From positions 258,305-322,304 of the forward strand of contig NZ_GG688317.1 of NCBI RefSeq assembly GCF_000156195.1: a stretch of 64,000 nt of DNA. Reading direction: 5' to 3'. This DNA comes from Bacteroides finegoldii DSM 17565 (GTDB taxonomy: Bacteria; Bacteroidota; Bacteroidia; Bacteroidales; Bacteroidaceae). Below are positions 1 to 8,767 of this stretch, one piece after another. Every line of letters begins with the position of its first letter. The stretch's first letter is position 1. The position numbers were made by a program, and so were the translations under genes. Under the pieces are notes generated by a model that did no database searches, was not told where the DNA came from, and saw nothing but the letters and a program-made list of their open reading frames with translations.

Positions 1-182
1 GAAAAGGTCGAAAAGTAAAAAAAAGAAAAGGCAGCATAATCGGACTAAAATAACAGGAAAAACAGGAGAGGTTTTAACTTCCCCTAAAAAAGACATGTAC
101 ATAATGCATGGGTGGGAAGGAAAAAACAAGAATATGTAAACAATATTCTACAAAAAAGATAGAAGACTGGGAGAGTTGAACG

Positions 183-234
183 AAAAAATCAAGAGAAAAG
201 CTTTGCTTTACGTGAGCTTTTCTCTTGATTTTTT
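183..234. terminator. Perfect 19-bp hairpin, probable bidirectional terminator
   Basis: A 19-bp perfect inverted repeat pairs 183-201 with 216-234 around a 14-nt loop. One arm begins with six A and the other ends with six T, so the RNA from either strand would have a stem followed by a U tract. Confidence 0.8.
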
Positions 235-281
235 AGAAAGAGGAACATTTACTGAATATCCCTAATTAACGTCCCCAAATG

Positions 282-310
282 AAAGGGGAAGGTTTGAAAC
301 CTTCCCCTTT
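282..310 (-). terminator. Terminator hairpin after the TPR/trypsin-fold gene
   Basis: AAAGGGGAAGG (282-292) pairs with CCTTCCCCTTT (300-310) around a 7-nt loop. It lies 25 bases beyond the stop codon of the minus-strand gene ending at 335. Confidence 0.65.
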
Positions 311-334
311 TCCCTTTCATCAAAATCGAGGGTG

Positions 335-2047
335 TCAAAATGAACTGCAGTATTTTTGAATCAGCTCATCCACATTCGGATCTCCCAGTTCCTTAGCTTT
401 CTTAAAGTTCCCGCAAGCCTCGTCCTTCTTCTGCAACTGTATCTGACAAAGCCCCAACAAGCGATAGGCTTCGGCATATTTCGGATCTGTTTTCAGTATG
501 TCATTCAGAATACGAACCGCCTCTTCATAACGGCCTACGCGCAAATTCACCACTGCGTGTTCCGCCTGATAAGTCAAGTCGGCAGGATTCAGCTCGATAG
601 CCTTAGCGATATCATCCAACGCACGCTGATACTGGCGGGCTTTCAGTGCCGCCTGCTCACGGTAATAATAGAATACATCATTCACTTGTCCTTTCACTGC
701 GGTATGATAGGCGTCATAATCAAGCATGGCATTCCGTGCCTGACCGGCCGCCATATTCATTTGCGCACGTTCCAGCAGATAAGGAGCCAACTCAGCGGTT
801 ATCGGCTGCGGACAACGGGCAATGCAACTATCCATCAAGGTCAAGACCTCTTTCGGGTCGCTTTTCATCAATTCCTTTGTCTTGGCGGCACTGAAGAAGG
901 TAGCGGGAGAAGCAAGATTGCTGGCGTTTACTTTCTCATAAGCAGCCAAAGCGCCTGCATAGTCTTGCTTGGCAAACAGGATATCGCCTTCCATCTGAAT
1001 GTAAACAGGCAACGGATCAATAGCTATCGCCTGACGGACATTCTCCAAAGCGGTATCATACGTCCAATCCTTATACGTCTTTTCCGGCTTGGACAGTTGG
1101 TAAGAATACATCATCTTACCTATATTATAATATGCATCGTCTTTCTTCTGAGCCACCTTCAACGCGCGGTTAAAGTCGTCAACGGCTTTATCATACCAAG
1201 ACTGGTCATCCTTGCCTTTGGCTATATAGTAATTCGCACGGCGGAGATACCCGTCCGCGTTGTTCGGGAACTGAGCGATAAAATCATCCAAGAGTTCTCC
1301 ATAGTCGTCTCCCGACATCTGAGAGGAAGCCATAAACAAATAGACCAATGCCTGGTCTTCCGTTTCGGGCAATCCCTTCCGGATACCAATGCTTCTCAAC
1401 GTTGCATCCCCCAGAGAAAGGGCATTGATCTTCTGCGCCATCGCAAAAGCCGCCCCTGCCGCATAACAAGTGGTTATCGTGTCCAGCCCCGATGACTTCT
1501 GCGCAATGCCGAACACCTGTCCTTCCTCGTTCATCACCGGACAGCTCACCATCTTGTCTTTCATCCGCATACTCAATGTATAATAATGGTGCTCTCCCGC
1601 CACTTTGGATACCTCCTTCACCTTGCCGGAAACGCAGGCGATACTCTTCTGCGTGGAATAAGGAAGCATCCACGCATCACTTCCCACTGCCGGAGCAGCA
1701 GTCGCCACCACCAGCGCAGGCACTTTCTTTTCAGTAATTCCTACACGGAACTTTATGACATCATACATATCATTCGCTCCCAATATCCGGCTGACCGGCA
1801 TTTGCTTACCGTCCGCCGTCACGACCACCGCACGCTCCGCTCCCTTGAAAAGAGAAAAATCGGATAATGCCAGTCCGTCTTCGGAGACAAAAAATCCGTT
1901 ACCGGTATTCAGCATTTTATCATTCTTATCGTAGGTCACGACCGAGAAGACCGCACGTTTCGCCTTCTCTACCCATTTAGGGGTCTGCGCCATGCTTCCC
2001 TGCACCAGAAAGAAAAGCGCCAAAGGTAGAATTAAAATCTTCTTCAT
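335..2047 (-). CDS. Exported TPR protein with an inactivated trypsin-like domain
   Basis: Probable periplasmic or envelope protein of about 570 residues. The start MKKILILPL is chosen because it gives a clean signal peptide ending near AQT; an upstream in-frame ATG at 2059 overlaps the stop of rlmB by 8 bases and is an alternative that would couple translation. Residues about 25-220 look like a trypsin/HtrA fold (VVTYD, GNGFFVSEDGLALS, YDVIKFRV), but the usual catalytic His position reads as LSDFSLF and the GNSGG serine loop reads as VSCPVMNEEG, so it is probably not a protease. Residues about 235-570 are a run of tetratricopeptide repeats, typical of protein-protein scaffolds. It is the last gene of the rlmB transcription unit. 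The exact role is unknown. Confidence 0.8.
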   Translation of the reverse strand: MKKILILPLALFFLVQGSMAQTPKWVEKAKRAVFSVVTYDKNDKMLNTGNGFFVSEDGLALSDFSLFKGAERAVVVTADGKQMPVSRILGANDMYDVIKFRVGITEKKVPALVVATAAPAVGSDAWMLPYSTQKSIACVSGKVKEVSKVAGEHHYYTLSMRMKDKMVSCPVMNEEGQVFGIAQKSSGLDTITTCYAAGAAFAMAQKINALSLGDATLRSIGIRKGLPETEDQALVYLFMASSQMSGDDYGELLDDFIAQFPNNADGYLRRANYYIAKGKDDQSWYDKAVDDFNRALKVAQKKDDAYYNIGKMMYSYQLSKPEKTYKDWTYDTALENVRQAIAIDPLPVYIQMEGDILFAKQDYAGALAAYEKVNASNLASPATFFSAAKTKELMKSDPKEVLTLMDSCIARCPQPITAELAPYLLERAQMNMAAGQARNAMLDYDAYHTAVKGQVNDVFYYYREQAALKARQYQRALDDIAKAIELNPADLTYQAEHAVVNLRVGRYEEAVRILNDILKTDPKYAEAYRLLGLCQIQLQKKDEACGNFKKAKELGDPNVDELIQKYCSSF

Positions 2048-2051
2048 AATA

Positions 2052-2795
2052 TTACTCATTGTTTCTTTGTTTCACCGCCTCGTAAATCAAGATACCCGCA
2101 GCTACGGAGACATTCAATGACTCGATAGTGCCCAGCATCGGTATCTTCACCCATTCGTCGCAGAGCGCCAGGTTATCGTATGACACCCCTGTATCCTCCG
2201 CTCCCATAATGATACACAACGGTCCCGTATAATCAGCTTTCGTATAATCGTAATCTCCCTTTTCGGTAGCCGCCACAATACGGAAGCCACTGTCTTTCAG
2301 ATACTGAAGCGTCGAGCGCAAGCTCTGTTCACGACATACGGGAAGCGTATGCAACGCTCCCGCCGATGTTTTCACCGCATCGGCATTTACCGACGCGCTG
2401 CCACGCGCGGGAATAATCACCGCATCTACGGCGGCACATTCGCAAGTACGGGCAATCGCGCCGAAATTGCGGACATCAGTCACTCCGTCCAACATTACAA
2501 AAAACGGATTCTTGCCTTGCTCAAACAGGAAAGGAACAAGATCCTCCGTCTTCTGATAAGTCACGGAAGAAATGAAAGCGATCACACCCTGATGATTCTT
2601 CCGGGTGATACGGTTGATACGCTCCACCGGAACACGCTGAACGGGTATCAGCGTACCTTTCAAAGCTGCAAAAAGCTCTTTGGAAAGATCACTCTGAATA
2701 TCTTTCTTCACGAGGATTTTATCTATTTCTTTTCCAGCCTGAATGGCCTCTATCACGGCACGAACGCCGAAAATCATTTCACTTTTGTCAAGCAT
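2052..2795 (-). CDS. rlmB: TrmH/SpoU-family RNA 2'-O-ribose methyltransferase (RlmB-like)
   Basis: A 247-residue SPOUT methyltransferase that would add a 2'-O-methyl group to an RNA guanosine (23S rRNA in RlmB) using SAM. The N-terminus (FGVRAVIEAI, then a lysine-rich strand) matches the L30e-like substrate-binding domain. The three SPOUT motifs are present: DVRNFGAIARTCE, IIMGAEDTGVS and ESLNVSVAAGILIYE, which form the trefoil-knot SAM site. Length is normal for the group 3 TrmH family. The assignment to RlmB rather than another TrmH paralogue is from general similarity. Confidence 0.88.
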   Translation of the reverse strand: MLDKSEMIFGVRAVIEAIQAGKEIDKILVKKDIQSDLSKELFAALKGTLIPVQRVPVERINRITRKNHQGVIAFISSVTYQKTEDLVPFLFEQGKNPFFVMLDGVTDVRNFGAIARTCECAAVDAVIIPARGSASVNADAVKTSAGALHTLPVCREQSLRSTLQYLKDSGFRIVAATEKGDYDYTKADYTGPLCIIMGAEDTGVSYDNLALCDEWVKIPMLGTIESLNVSVAAGILIYEAVKQRNNE

Positions 2796-2867
2796 CTTAT
2801 TTATTTACTATTGTACTATATTTACGAATTACTATTTATACATTACCGTAACGGCAATGACACACCG

Positions 2868-4529
2868 CTAATCGCTGTTCAACAGCGCCTTAGCGTTGCT
2901 GAGCGCGGCTTCGGTCAAAGTGGCGCCACTCAACATATGGGCTATCTCCTCCACCCGCTCCTCATCAGTAAGACGGCGGATATGGCTGTTGGTTTCCGTA
3001 TCGCTATCTTTCTTGTACACCTTATAATGCGCCCGTCCACGAGCGGCAATCTGCGGCAGGTGGGTAATGCTGATCACCTGACGGTTCTGCTCGCCCATCT
3101 CCTGCATCATATCCGCCATGCGGTCGGCTATCTCACCGGAAACTCCGGTATCTATCTCGTCAAACACGATGGTCGGCAACTTCACGGCTCCCGCAATCAT
3201 AGCTTTGATGGAAAGCATGACACGAGCTATCTCACCCCCCGAAGCCACAGAAGAAATATTCTGCAATGTACCGTTCTTGTTGGCGGAAAACAAGAAGCTG
3301 ACCGTATCTTCTCCCTGCAATCCGGGTTCTTTCTTCAATCCCATCTCCACCTGGAAACGGACATTCGGCATTCCCAACGGAATCAGGCGGGTGGCCAACT
3401 GTTTTTCCACCTCACGGGCAGCCTTGACGCGGGCTTTGGTCAGCAAGGCAGCCTGCTGCTTCACCTGTTTGAACTGTTCCTCCTTGCGGGCGGTCCATTC
3501 GGCAATCCGTTCATCGTATGAAGTGATGTCGGACAGTTTGACACGGTATTCTTCCGTCAAAGCCAGCAACTCATCAAGCGTCTGTACCCGATGTTTCTGC
3601 TGCAAGGAATAAATCAAGTTCAGACGCTCGTTCACTTCCTCCAGCCGTGCCGGGTTGAACTCCACCGATTCACCCTGCGAAGAGATTTCATGCGCGATAT
3701 CTTTCAGTTCGATATAAGCGCTCTCCATACGTTCCGCCAGTTCTTTGGCAGGCTGGTAGACTTTTTGCAGATTGTTCAGCGTGTTCAGATTGTCCTTCAG
3801 ATAAGAAAGCAGTCCGCCTTCGTCTGAGGCGAACACCTGCTCCACCCGGTAAAGCCCTGCCTTGATTTCCTCCGCATGACTCAGTATTTCAGCTTCCTGT
3901 TCCAACTCCTCCTGCTCTCCTTCCACAAGACGGGCTTCTTCGAGTTGCTCCAATTGGAAACGGATGTAATCTTCGTCCGAACGGCTTTTCTCGGCAAGCG
4001 AGACTAAGTCCGCCAATTCACGTTCCGTCTGCTTCCATCCGGCATAACAGGTGTGGTATTTCTCCAACGCAGTGTCGTTATGCGCCAGAATATCAAGCAC
4101 ATTCAACTGAAAGCCTTCCTTGTTGAGCAACAGGTTCTGATGCTGTGAGTGCACGTCAATCAACCGCTCTCCCAACTCCTTCACCTGCGCCAACGAAGCG
4201 GGCGTATCATTGATAAACGCCCGACTCTTACCGGACGCCTGCACTTCACGACGCAAAATGCACTCTTCATCATATTCCAGCTCATTGTCTTCAAAAAACG
4301 GGCGCATCCCATAAGCCGATATATCAAAACGAGCTTCTATGATACATTTAGAAGCTCCGCGACGAATTGACTTTACATCGGCACGCTGTCCGAGCAGCAG
4401 CCCGATGGCTCCCAGAATAATTGATTTCCCGGCTCCCGTCTCACCTGTAATAACGGAAAAGCCGGTGTCGAAACTAATATCCAGTTTCTCTATCAATGCG
4501 TAATTCTGAATGTATAGTGAACGTAACAT
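2868..4529 (-). CDS. recN: DNA repair protein RecN (SMC-like ATPase)
   Basis: RecN is an SMC-like cytoplasmic ATPase that acts in recombinational repair of double-strand breaks. The protein is 553 residues, the usual size. The N-terminal Walker A motif GETGAGKS is at residues 29-36, the middle is long coiled coil (Glu/Gln/Leu-rich, about 160-370), and near the C-terminus are the ABC signature SVASGGEIAR and Walker B TIVFDEIDTGVSG. It sits 23 bases after coaBC on the same strand and 72 bases before rlmB, so it is likely co-transcribed. Confidence 0.96.
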   Translation of the reverse strand: MLRSLYIQNYALIEKLDISFDTGFSVITGETGAGKSIILGAIGLLLGQRADVKSIRRGASKCIIEARFDISAYGMRPFFEDNELEYDEECILRREVQASGKSRAFINDTPASLAQVKELGERLIDVHSQHQNLLLNKEGFQLNVLDILAHNDTALEKYHTCYAGWKQTERELADLVSLAEKSRSDEDYIRFQLEQLEEARLVEGEQEELEQEAEILSHAEEIKAGLYRVEQVFASDEGGLLSYLKDNLNTLNNLQKVYQPAKELAERMESAYIELKDIAHEISSQGESVEFNPARLEEVNERLNLIYSLQQKHRVQTLDELLALTEEYRVKLSDITSYDERIAEWTARKEEQFKQVKQQAALLTKARVKAAREVEKQLATRLIPLGMPNVRFQVEMGLKKEPGLQGEDTVSFLFSANKNGTLQNISSVASGGEIARVMLSIKAMIAGAVKLPTIVFDEIDTGVSGEIADRMADMMQEMGEQNRQVISITHLPQIAARGRAHYKVYKKDSDTETNSHIRRLTDEERVEEIAHMLSGATLTEAALSNAKALLNSD

Positions 4530-4544
4530 TTGAATAAGTTGAGA

Positions 4545-4572
4545 GTTGAGAGTTAAGTGTTGAGAGTTAAGT
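4545..4572. repeat. Exact 14-bp tandem duplication across the coaBC stop codon
   Basis: GTTGAGAGTTAAGT is present twice in direct succession (4545-4558, 4559-4572), with a partial third copy GTTGAGA just before (4538-4544). The coaBC stop codon (4553-4555, minus strand) is inside the repeat, so unit number changes could alter the protein's end. Confidence 0.75.
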
Positions 4573-5770
4573 GTTTTAATTCATCAGACAGGCGGTCGAT
4601 GATATCCCGTGCCACTTCTGTCTTCGACTTGAGCGGATAGTCGGTACGGCCTTTCCGGTCGATGATACTGATTTTGTTGGTATCATGACGGAAACCGGCT
4701 CCCGCGTCGTTCAGAGAGTTGAGCACGATAAAATCGAAATTCTTCCGTTCGAGTTTTCCTTCGGCATTCTGCTGCTCGTTGTTCGTTTCGAGGGCAAAGC
4801 CTACCAACAACTGGTCTTTTCTTTTGACAGCCCCCAGACTGGCGGCAATATCTTTGGTTGCCCGAAGATGCAGCGTCAGCTCTTCTTCTTTCTCGCGCTT
4901 GATCTTCTTGTCGGCCACCATTTCCGGACAGAAATCAGCTACTGCGGCACACAGTATGGCTGCGTCGGAATCGAAGAAACACGCTTGCGAAGCCGCATAC
5001 ATTTCCTCCGCCGATTCCACATCGATCCGGCGAATACGGGAGTGCCGCGTTTCCAGTTGCACAGGACCCGCAATCAACGTCACCTCCGCACCACGACGGG
5101 CGCATTCTTCCGCCAAAGCAAATCCCATCTTTCCGGAAGAATAGTTGCCGATGAAACGGACGGGATCAATCTTCTCGTACGTCGGTCCGGCTGTAATCAT
5201 GACCTTCTTTCCTTTCAACTCACCGTTTGCGGCAAAAAACTCGTCCAATACCCGGATGATATTTTCCGGTTCTTCCATCCTTCCCTTCCCCACCAAGTGG
5301 CTGGCAAGCTCTCCCGTGCCCGGCTCGATGATATGATTGCCGAACGAACGGAGAATATCCAGATTCTTCTGGGTAGAAGGATGCGCATACATATCGAGAT
5401 CCATTGCCGGAGCGACAAACACCGGAGCTTTGGCCGAAAGATAGGTTGTAATCAGCATATTGTCGGCTATCCCGTTTGCCATCTTGCCGATGGTAGAGGC
5501 GGTGGCGGGAGCAATCAACATGGCATCCGCCCACAGCCCCAAGTCTACGTGGCTGTTCCACGTTCCGTCGCGCTGTGCAAAGAACTCGCTGATGACCGGC
5601 TTGCTGGTCAACGCCGAAAGAGTGATGGGAGTAATAAATTCTTTTCCCGCCGGAGTAATCACGACCTGCACTTCCGCTCCCTGCCTGATAAGCCCACGAA
5701 TGATGTAGCAAGCCTTGTACGCGGCAATACTGCCGGTAATTCCAAGAATTATCTTTTTTCCTTTTAGCAT
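4553..5770 (-). CDS. coaBC: Bifunctional CoaBC: PPC synthetase / PPC decarboxylase
   Basis: Makes 4'-phosphopantetheine from phosphopantothenate and cysteine in coenzyme A synthesis. Residues 1-180 are the flavin-containing CoaC decarboxylase (KKIILGITGSIAAYK, then the NSHVDLG segment with the active-site His); residues about 188-400 are CoaB (VMITAGPTYEKIDPVRFIGN, SSGKMGFALAEE). The full length of 405 residues is normal. The first base of its ATG is the last base of the exonuclease stop codon (TAATG), so translation is probably coupled. The C-terminal codons run into a tandem repeat. Confidence 0.95.
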   Translation of the reverse strand: MLKGKKIILGITGSIAAYKACYIIRGLIRQGAEVQVVITPAGKEFITPITLSALTSKPVISEFFAQRDGTWNSHVDLGLWADAMLIAPATASTIGKMANGIADNMLITTYLSAKAPVFVAPAMDLDMYAHPSTQKNLDILRSFGNHIIEPGTGELASHLVGKGRMEEPENIIRVLDEFFAANGELKGKKVMITAGPTYEKIDPVRFIGNYSSGKMGFALAEECARRGAEVTLIAGPVQLETRHSRIRRIDVESAEEMYAASQACFFDSDAAILCAAVADFCPEMVADKKIKREKEEELTLHLRATKDIAASLGAVKRKDQLLVGFALETNNEQQNAEGKLERKNFDFIVLNSLNDAGAGFRHDTNKISIIDRKGRTDYPLKSKTEVARDIIDRLSDELKHLTLNT

Positions 5771-6549
5771 TATTTCGTTATCAGATTGCTCATTTCACGC
5801 AGACGGATTTTTGTCAATACCGCTTTCGTATTCAGCGTGAAATCACTATTCAAAATCCAACTGTAATATCCGGGATCTTTCTTCAAGACCTCAGCTACAG
5901 ACATTCCTTTGTACTTTCCGAAGTTGAACACTTCCACTCCATTATCATCATAGACCATGCGACCGGCAAAGTCTACATTCTTGGAATAGCTGGAGTAGTC
6001 CGCCAAAAACGCAATATCGTTCTGCAACTCGTCATAGCGGTCGAGCTGCGCTTTCAGTACCTCATAAGTGGCACGTGTGTCCGCCTCCGCCGTATGCGCA
6101 TCCTCCAGATTCTTTTCGCAGTAGAATTTGTAGGCTGCCGAAAGGGTGCGTTGCTCCATTTTGTGGAAAATCACCTGCACGTCCACAAATTTGCGCTTCG
6201 TCATGTCGATATCCACTCCCGCACGCAGAAATTCTTCCGCCAGCACAGGAATGTCGAAACGGTTGGAGTTGAATCCTGCCAAATCGCATCCTTCAATGTC
6301 ACGGGCAATGCTCTTTGCCACTTCCTTGAAAGTAGGGCAATCCGCTACGTCCGCATCGTAAATGCCATGCACGGCGGAAGAGGCTTCGGGAATATGCATC
6401 TCCGGATTGATACGCAAAGTCTTGGATTCCTCATTCCCGTTCGGATAAACTTTCAAATAACAGATTTCAACAATACGGTCTGTGTTGATATTGGTTCCGG
6501 TCGTCTCAAGATCGAAAAAGACGATGGGATTTTTCAAATTTAATTTCAT
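5770..6549 (-). CDS. DnaQ-type 3'-5' exonuclease with a C-terminal DUF3820-like tail
   Basis: A DEDDh exonuclease of 259 residues related to the epsilon proofreading subunit of DNA polymerase III. ExoI motif FFDLETTG is at residues 11-18, ExoII is GFNSNRFDIPVL, and ExoIII is HTAEADTRATYE. After residue about 205 it carries VEVFNFGKYKGMSVAEV followed by PGYYSWIL, a short domain found behind exonucleases in Bacteroidetes. It lies between dnaN and coaBC on the same strand and overlaps coaBC by one base. Whether it proofreads replication or processes other DNA or RNA cannot be told from sequence. Confidence 0.88.
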   Translation of the reverse strand: MKLNLKNPIVFFDLETTGTNINTDRIVEICYLKVYPNGNEESKTLRINPEMHIPEASSAVHGIYDADVADCPTFKEVAKSIARDIEGCDLAGFNSNRFDIPVLAEEFLRAGVDIDMTKRKFVDVQVIFHKMEQRTLSAAYKFYCEKNLEDAHTAEADTRATYEVLKAQLDRYDELQNDIAFLADYSSYSKNVDFAGRMVYDDNGVEVFNFGKYKGMSVAEVLKKDPGYYSWILNSDFTLNTKAVLTKIRLREMSNLITK

Positions 6550-6567
6550 TTCTGGTTATTTTTTCGT

Positions 6568-6655
<88 letters not shown>

Positions 6656-6658
6656 TAA

Positions 6659-7783
6659 TTAATCATTCAACATCATCGGCATCAGCAACATCAGCAAGTC
6701 TTCGTTCTCTTCCTGCTCTACGGGAATGATTACTCCGGCTCGTGAGGGATCGGCCAATTCGATAATAACTTCGTCTGCGGAAATGTTGTTCAGGATGTCG
6801 ATCAGGAACGTAGATTTAAATCCGATACTCATGGCAGCTCCCGCATATTGGCACACCTGTGTTTCTTCGGCAGAGGTGGAGAAGTCGATGTCCTGTGCGG
6901 AAATGACAATCTGGTTTTCCTGCATACGGAGTTTAATCAAGCTGCTTGCCTGCGAGGAGAAGATAGACACACGGCGCAAAGCTCCCATCAGCTGCTGGCG
7001 GTCTACGGTCAACTTATGAGGGTTATTTTGAGGAATTACCGAGTTGTAGTTCGGATAACGCCCTTCGATCAGACGGCAAACCATGCGATAGCTTTCGAGC
7101 ATGAACACGGCGTTGCGTTCGTCGAATTCGATTGTCACCATGCCCTGTTCTTTCGGCAGAAGATTCTTGAGCAGCGTAGCCGGTTTCTTCGGCAGGATGA
7201 ACGCCGCACGCTCGTTGCCTTTAGCCGCCAATGTCTTGCAACGCACCAGCTTATGACCGTCCGATGCGACCATCGTGATGTCTTCTGTCGTAATATCAAA
7301 ATAAATACCGTTCATCACCGGACGGAGTTCGTCGTCAGCAGTTGCGAATACCGAGCGGTTGATACCTCCCAGAAGCACTTCCGCTTCCATCTCCACGCGA
7401 ACTGCATTGTCTCCCAATGTAGCCGACTGAGGGAATTCGTCCGCATTCTGTCCCATCAGACTATATTTTCCGTTCTGATACTGCACCGTAATTTCATAAT
7501 TGTCCGGGTTGACATCAAACGTCAATGGCTGTTCCGGAATCTCTTTCAGTGCATCCAGCAACGTTTTCGCCACTACGGCAAAACGTCCGTTCGTATCGCT
7601 TTCATTCACTTCTACGGTAGTAACCATCGTTGTCTCGCTGTCGGATACGGTGACAGACAATGTTCCATCTTCCAGTTCGAAGAGAAAACAATCGAGGATA
7701 GGCAATGCGTTTTTCGAATTGATCACGCGGCTTATAGCCTGTAAATGGCTAGAAAGAGCAGTACTTGAAACGATAAATTTCAT
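6659..7783 (-). CDS. dnaN: DNA polymerase III beta sliding clamp
   Basis: The ring-shaped processivity factor that holds polymerase III on DNA. The protein has 374 residues, the normal bacterial size, and the three repeated clamp domains are recognisable (MKFIVSSTALSSHLQAI; then GGINRSVFATADDELRPVMNGI; then LPMMLND at the C-terminus in place of the common LPMRL). It is monocistronic at its upstream end, with a TAnnTTTG promoter 39 bases before the start codon. Confidence 0.97.
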   Translation of the reverse strand: MKFIVSSTALSSHLQAISRVINSKNALPILDCFLFELEDGTLSVTVSDSETTMVTTVEVNESDTNGRFAVVAKTLLDALKEIPEQPLTFDVNPDNYEITVQYQNGKYSLMGQNADEFPQSATLGDNAVRVEMEAEVLLGGINRSVFATADDELRPVMNGIYFDITTEDITMVASDGHKLVRCKTLAAKGNERAAFILPKKPATLLKNLLPKEQGMVTIEFDERNAVFMLESYRMVCRLIEGRYPNYNSVIPQNNPHKLTVDRQQLMGALRRVSIFSSQASSLIKLRMQENQIVISAQDIDFSTSAEETQVCQYAGAAMSIGFKSTFLIDILNNISADEVIIELADPSRAGVIIPVEQEENEDLLMLLMPMMLND

Positions 7784-7821
7784 ATATTTTCGTGTATTTA
7801 AGTTTTAAATATTCTAACGCA

Positions 7822-7829
7822 CAAAGTTA
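7822..7829 (-). promoter_or_regulatory. Bacteroides -7 promoter element for dnaN
   Basis: TAACTTTG on the minus strand fits TAnnTTTG, placed 39 bases upstream of the dnaN start. Confidence 0.65.
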
Positions 7830-7904
7830 CGAAAAAAGATTCGGGCAGCCCAATAAAACAAAAGAAAAAACAGTCTTTGTGTGAGGGATATTCCTAAAAA
7901 GTCG

Positions 7905-7912
7905 TAACTTCG
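7905..7912 (+). promoter_or_regulatory. Probable -7 element (TAACTTCG) for the DUF3127 gene
   Basis: One mismatch to TAnnTTTG, 24 bases upstream of the start codon at 7936. Confidence 0.45.
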
Positions 7913-7935
7913 CCGCAGAATTTAAATTAATCGCA

Positions 7936-8310
7936 ATGGAATTTACAGGAAAAATCATCGCTATTCTCCCTCCGAGAGGTGGAGTATCAAGAACAAGCGG
8001 CAACGAGTGGAAATCGCAAGAGTTCGTTATCGAAAATCACGACCAATATCCGCGTAAAATGTGTTTCGACGTATTCGGCGCGGACAAAATCGAGCAGTTC
8101 AATATTCAGATGGGCGAAGAACTGACCGTATCATTTGATATTGACGCCCGTCAATGGCAGGACCGTTGGTTCAACAGTATCCGTGCATGGAAAGTCGAAC
8201 GTGTAGGCGCAGGCGCTCCAATGGCTCCGGGTGCTCCCGTTCCTCCTCCGGCTCCGTCCGCTACTCCGGAATTTACTCTGGGCGACGCGAAAGACGATCT
8301 GCCTTTCTAA
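7936..8310 (+). CDS. DUF3127 family protein, OB-fold-like
   Basis: A 124-residue protein that matches the Bacteroidetes DUF3127 family over residues 1-92 (MEFTGKIIAILPPRGG, SGNEWKSQEFVIENHDQYP, WFNSIRAWKVERV). The pattern of strands suggests an OB fold, and the C-terminus is a Pro/Ala-rich linker ending in the acidic tip DAKDDLPF-like sequence, the same layout as single-stranded-DNA-binding proteins whose acidic tail binds partners. A ssDNA- or ssRNA-binding role is therefore plausible but inferred. It is transcribed alone, with its own promoter and terminator. Confidence 0.85.
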   Translation: MEFTGKIIAILPPRGGVSRTSGNEWKSQEFVIENHDQYPRKMCFDVFGADKIEQFNIQMGEELTVSFDIDARQWQDRWFNSIRAWKVERVGAGAPMAPGAPVPPPAPSATPEFTLGDAKDDLPF

Positions 8311-8342
8311 ACAAAAAAATCAAGGCGTAACGATACGCACTG

Positions 8343-8381
8343 AAAAACTCCCGGTGAATTTGATTTCTGCCGGGAGTTTTT
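8343..8381 (+). terminator. Terminator of the DUF3127 gene
   Basis: AAAAACTCCCGG (8343-8354) pairs with CCGGGAGTTTTT (8370-8381), followed by more T. Confidence 0.85.
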
Positions 8382-8767
8382 TTATGCCCGCACTTTGTAA
8401 AGATTCCGCCCACAGGTAAACACTTCTCAGCCCACAGATGAACAACACCCGGACACGGGCTCAGGGGAATAAGCCCACAGGTGAAAAAAGGTCAGCAATA
8501 ACGTCGGCAACCAAAACCCAGAAATACTATCGCTGATAGTATTTCTATTCTCTTCTAATCTCTTCTTTTCTCTTCTCTTGGGTTATGGTTGGGTTATGGT
8601 TGGGTTTTTGCGCCCTGCCAGAAGGCGTTTCAGCGCTTTTAGTTTTTGCAAAAACAGTGTTTTTTCGCAGGTAGTTTTTTCACCTGTTTTTCCTCTTTTC
8701 AAATCCGGTTTTTCTCCGTTCGGAAATCTTTTTCCAATCAACCCGAAATGATTTTTCCAGCTTGTCT
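8382..8767. other. Intergenic region with palindrome and tandem repeats
   Basis: No gene is seen. It contains repeated GCCCACAG(G/A)TGAA-like words (8408-8485), a perfect palindrome GAAATACTATC-gct-GATAGTATTTC (8521-8545), a pyrimidine tract, and a tandem GGTTATGGTTG repeat (8579-8608). Confidence 0.6.

Larger units (their letters stand above)
1..334. other. Intergenic region with two hairpins at the left edge
   Basis: No convincing gene is seen in the first 334 bases. The first 180 bases are purine-rich on the plus strand and show no start codon with a long open frame. The rest is occupied by two strong hairpins listed separately, which probably end transcription from both sides. Confidence 0.7.

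Noticed and set aside
2349..3521. Long plus-strand ORF opposite rlmB and recN
   Set aside because: It is an antisense shadow of two well-recognised genes and its translation is Arg/His/Leu-rich without any domain.
4685..5767. 360-codon plus-strand ORF opposite coaBC
   Set aside because: Same reason: it mirrors coaBC codon structure; no start context or family.
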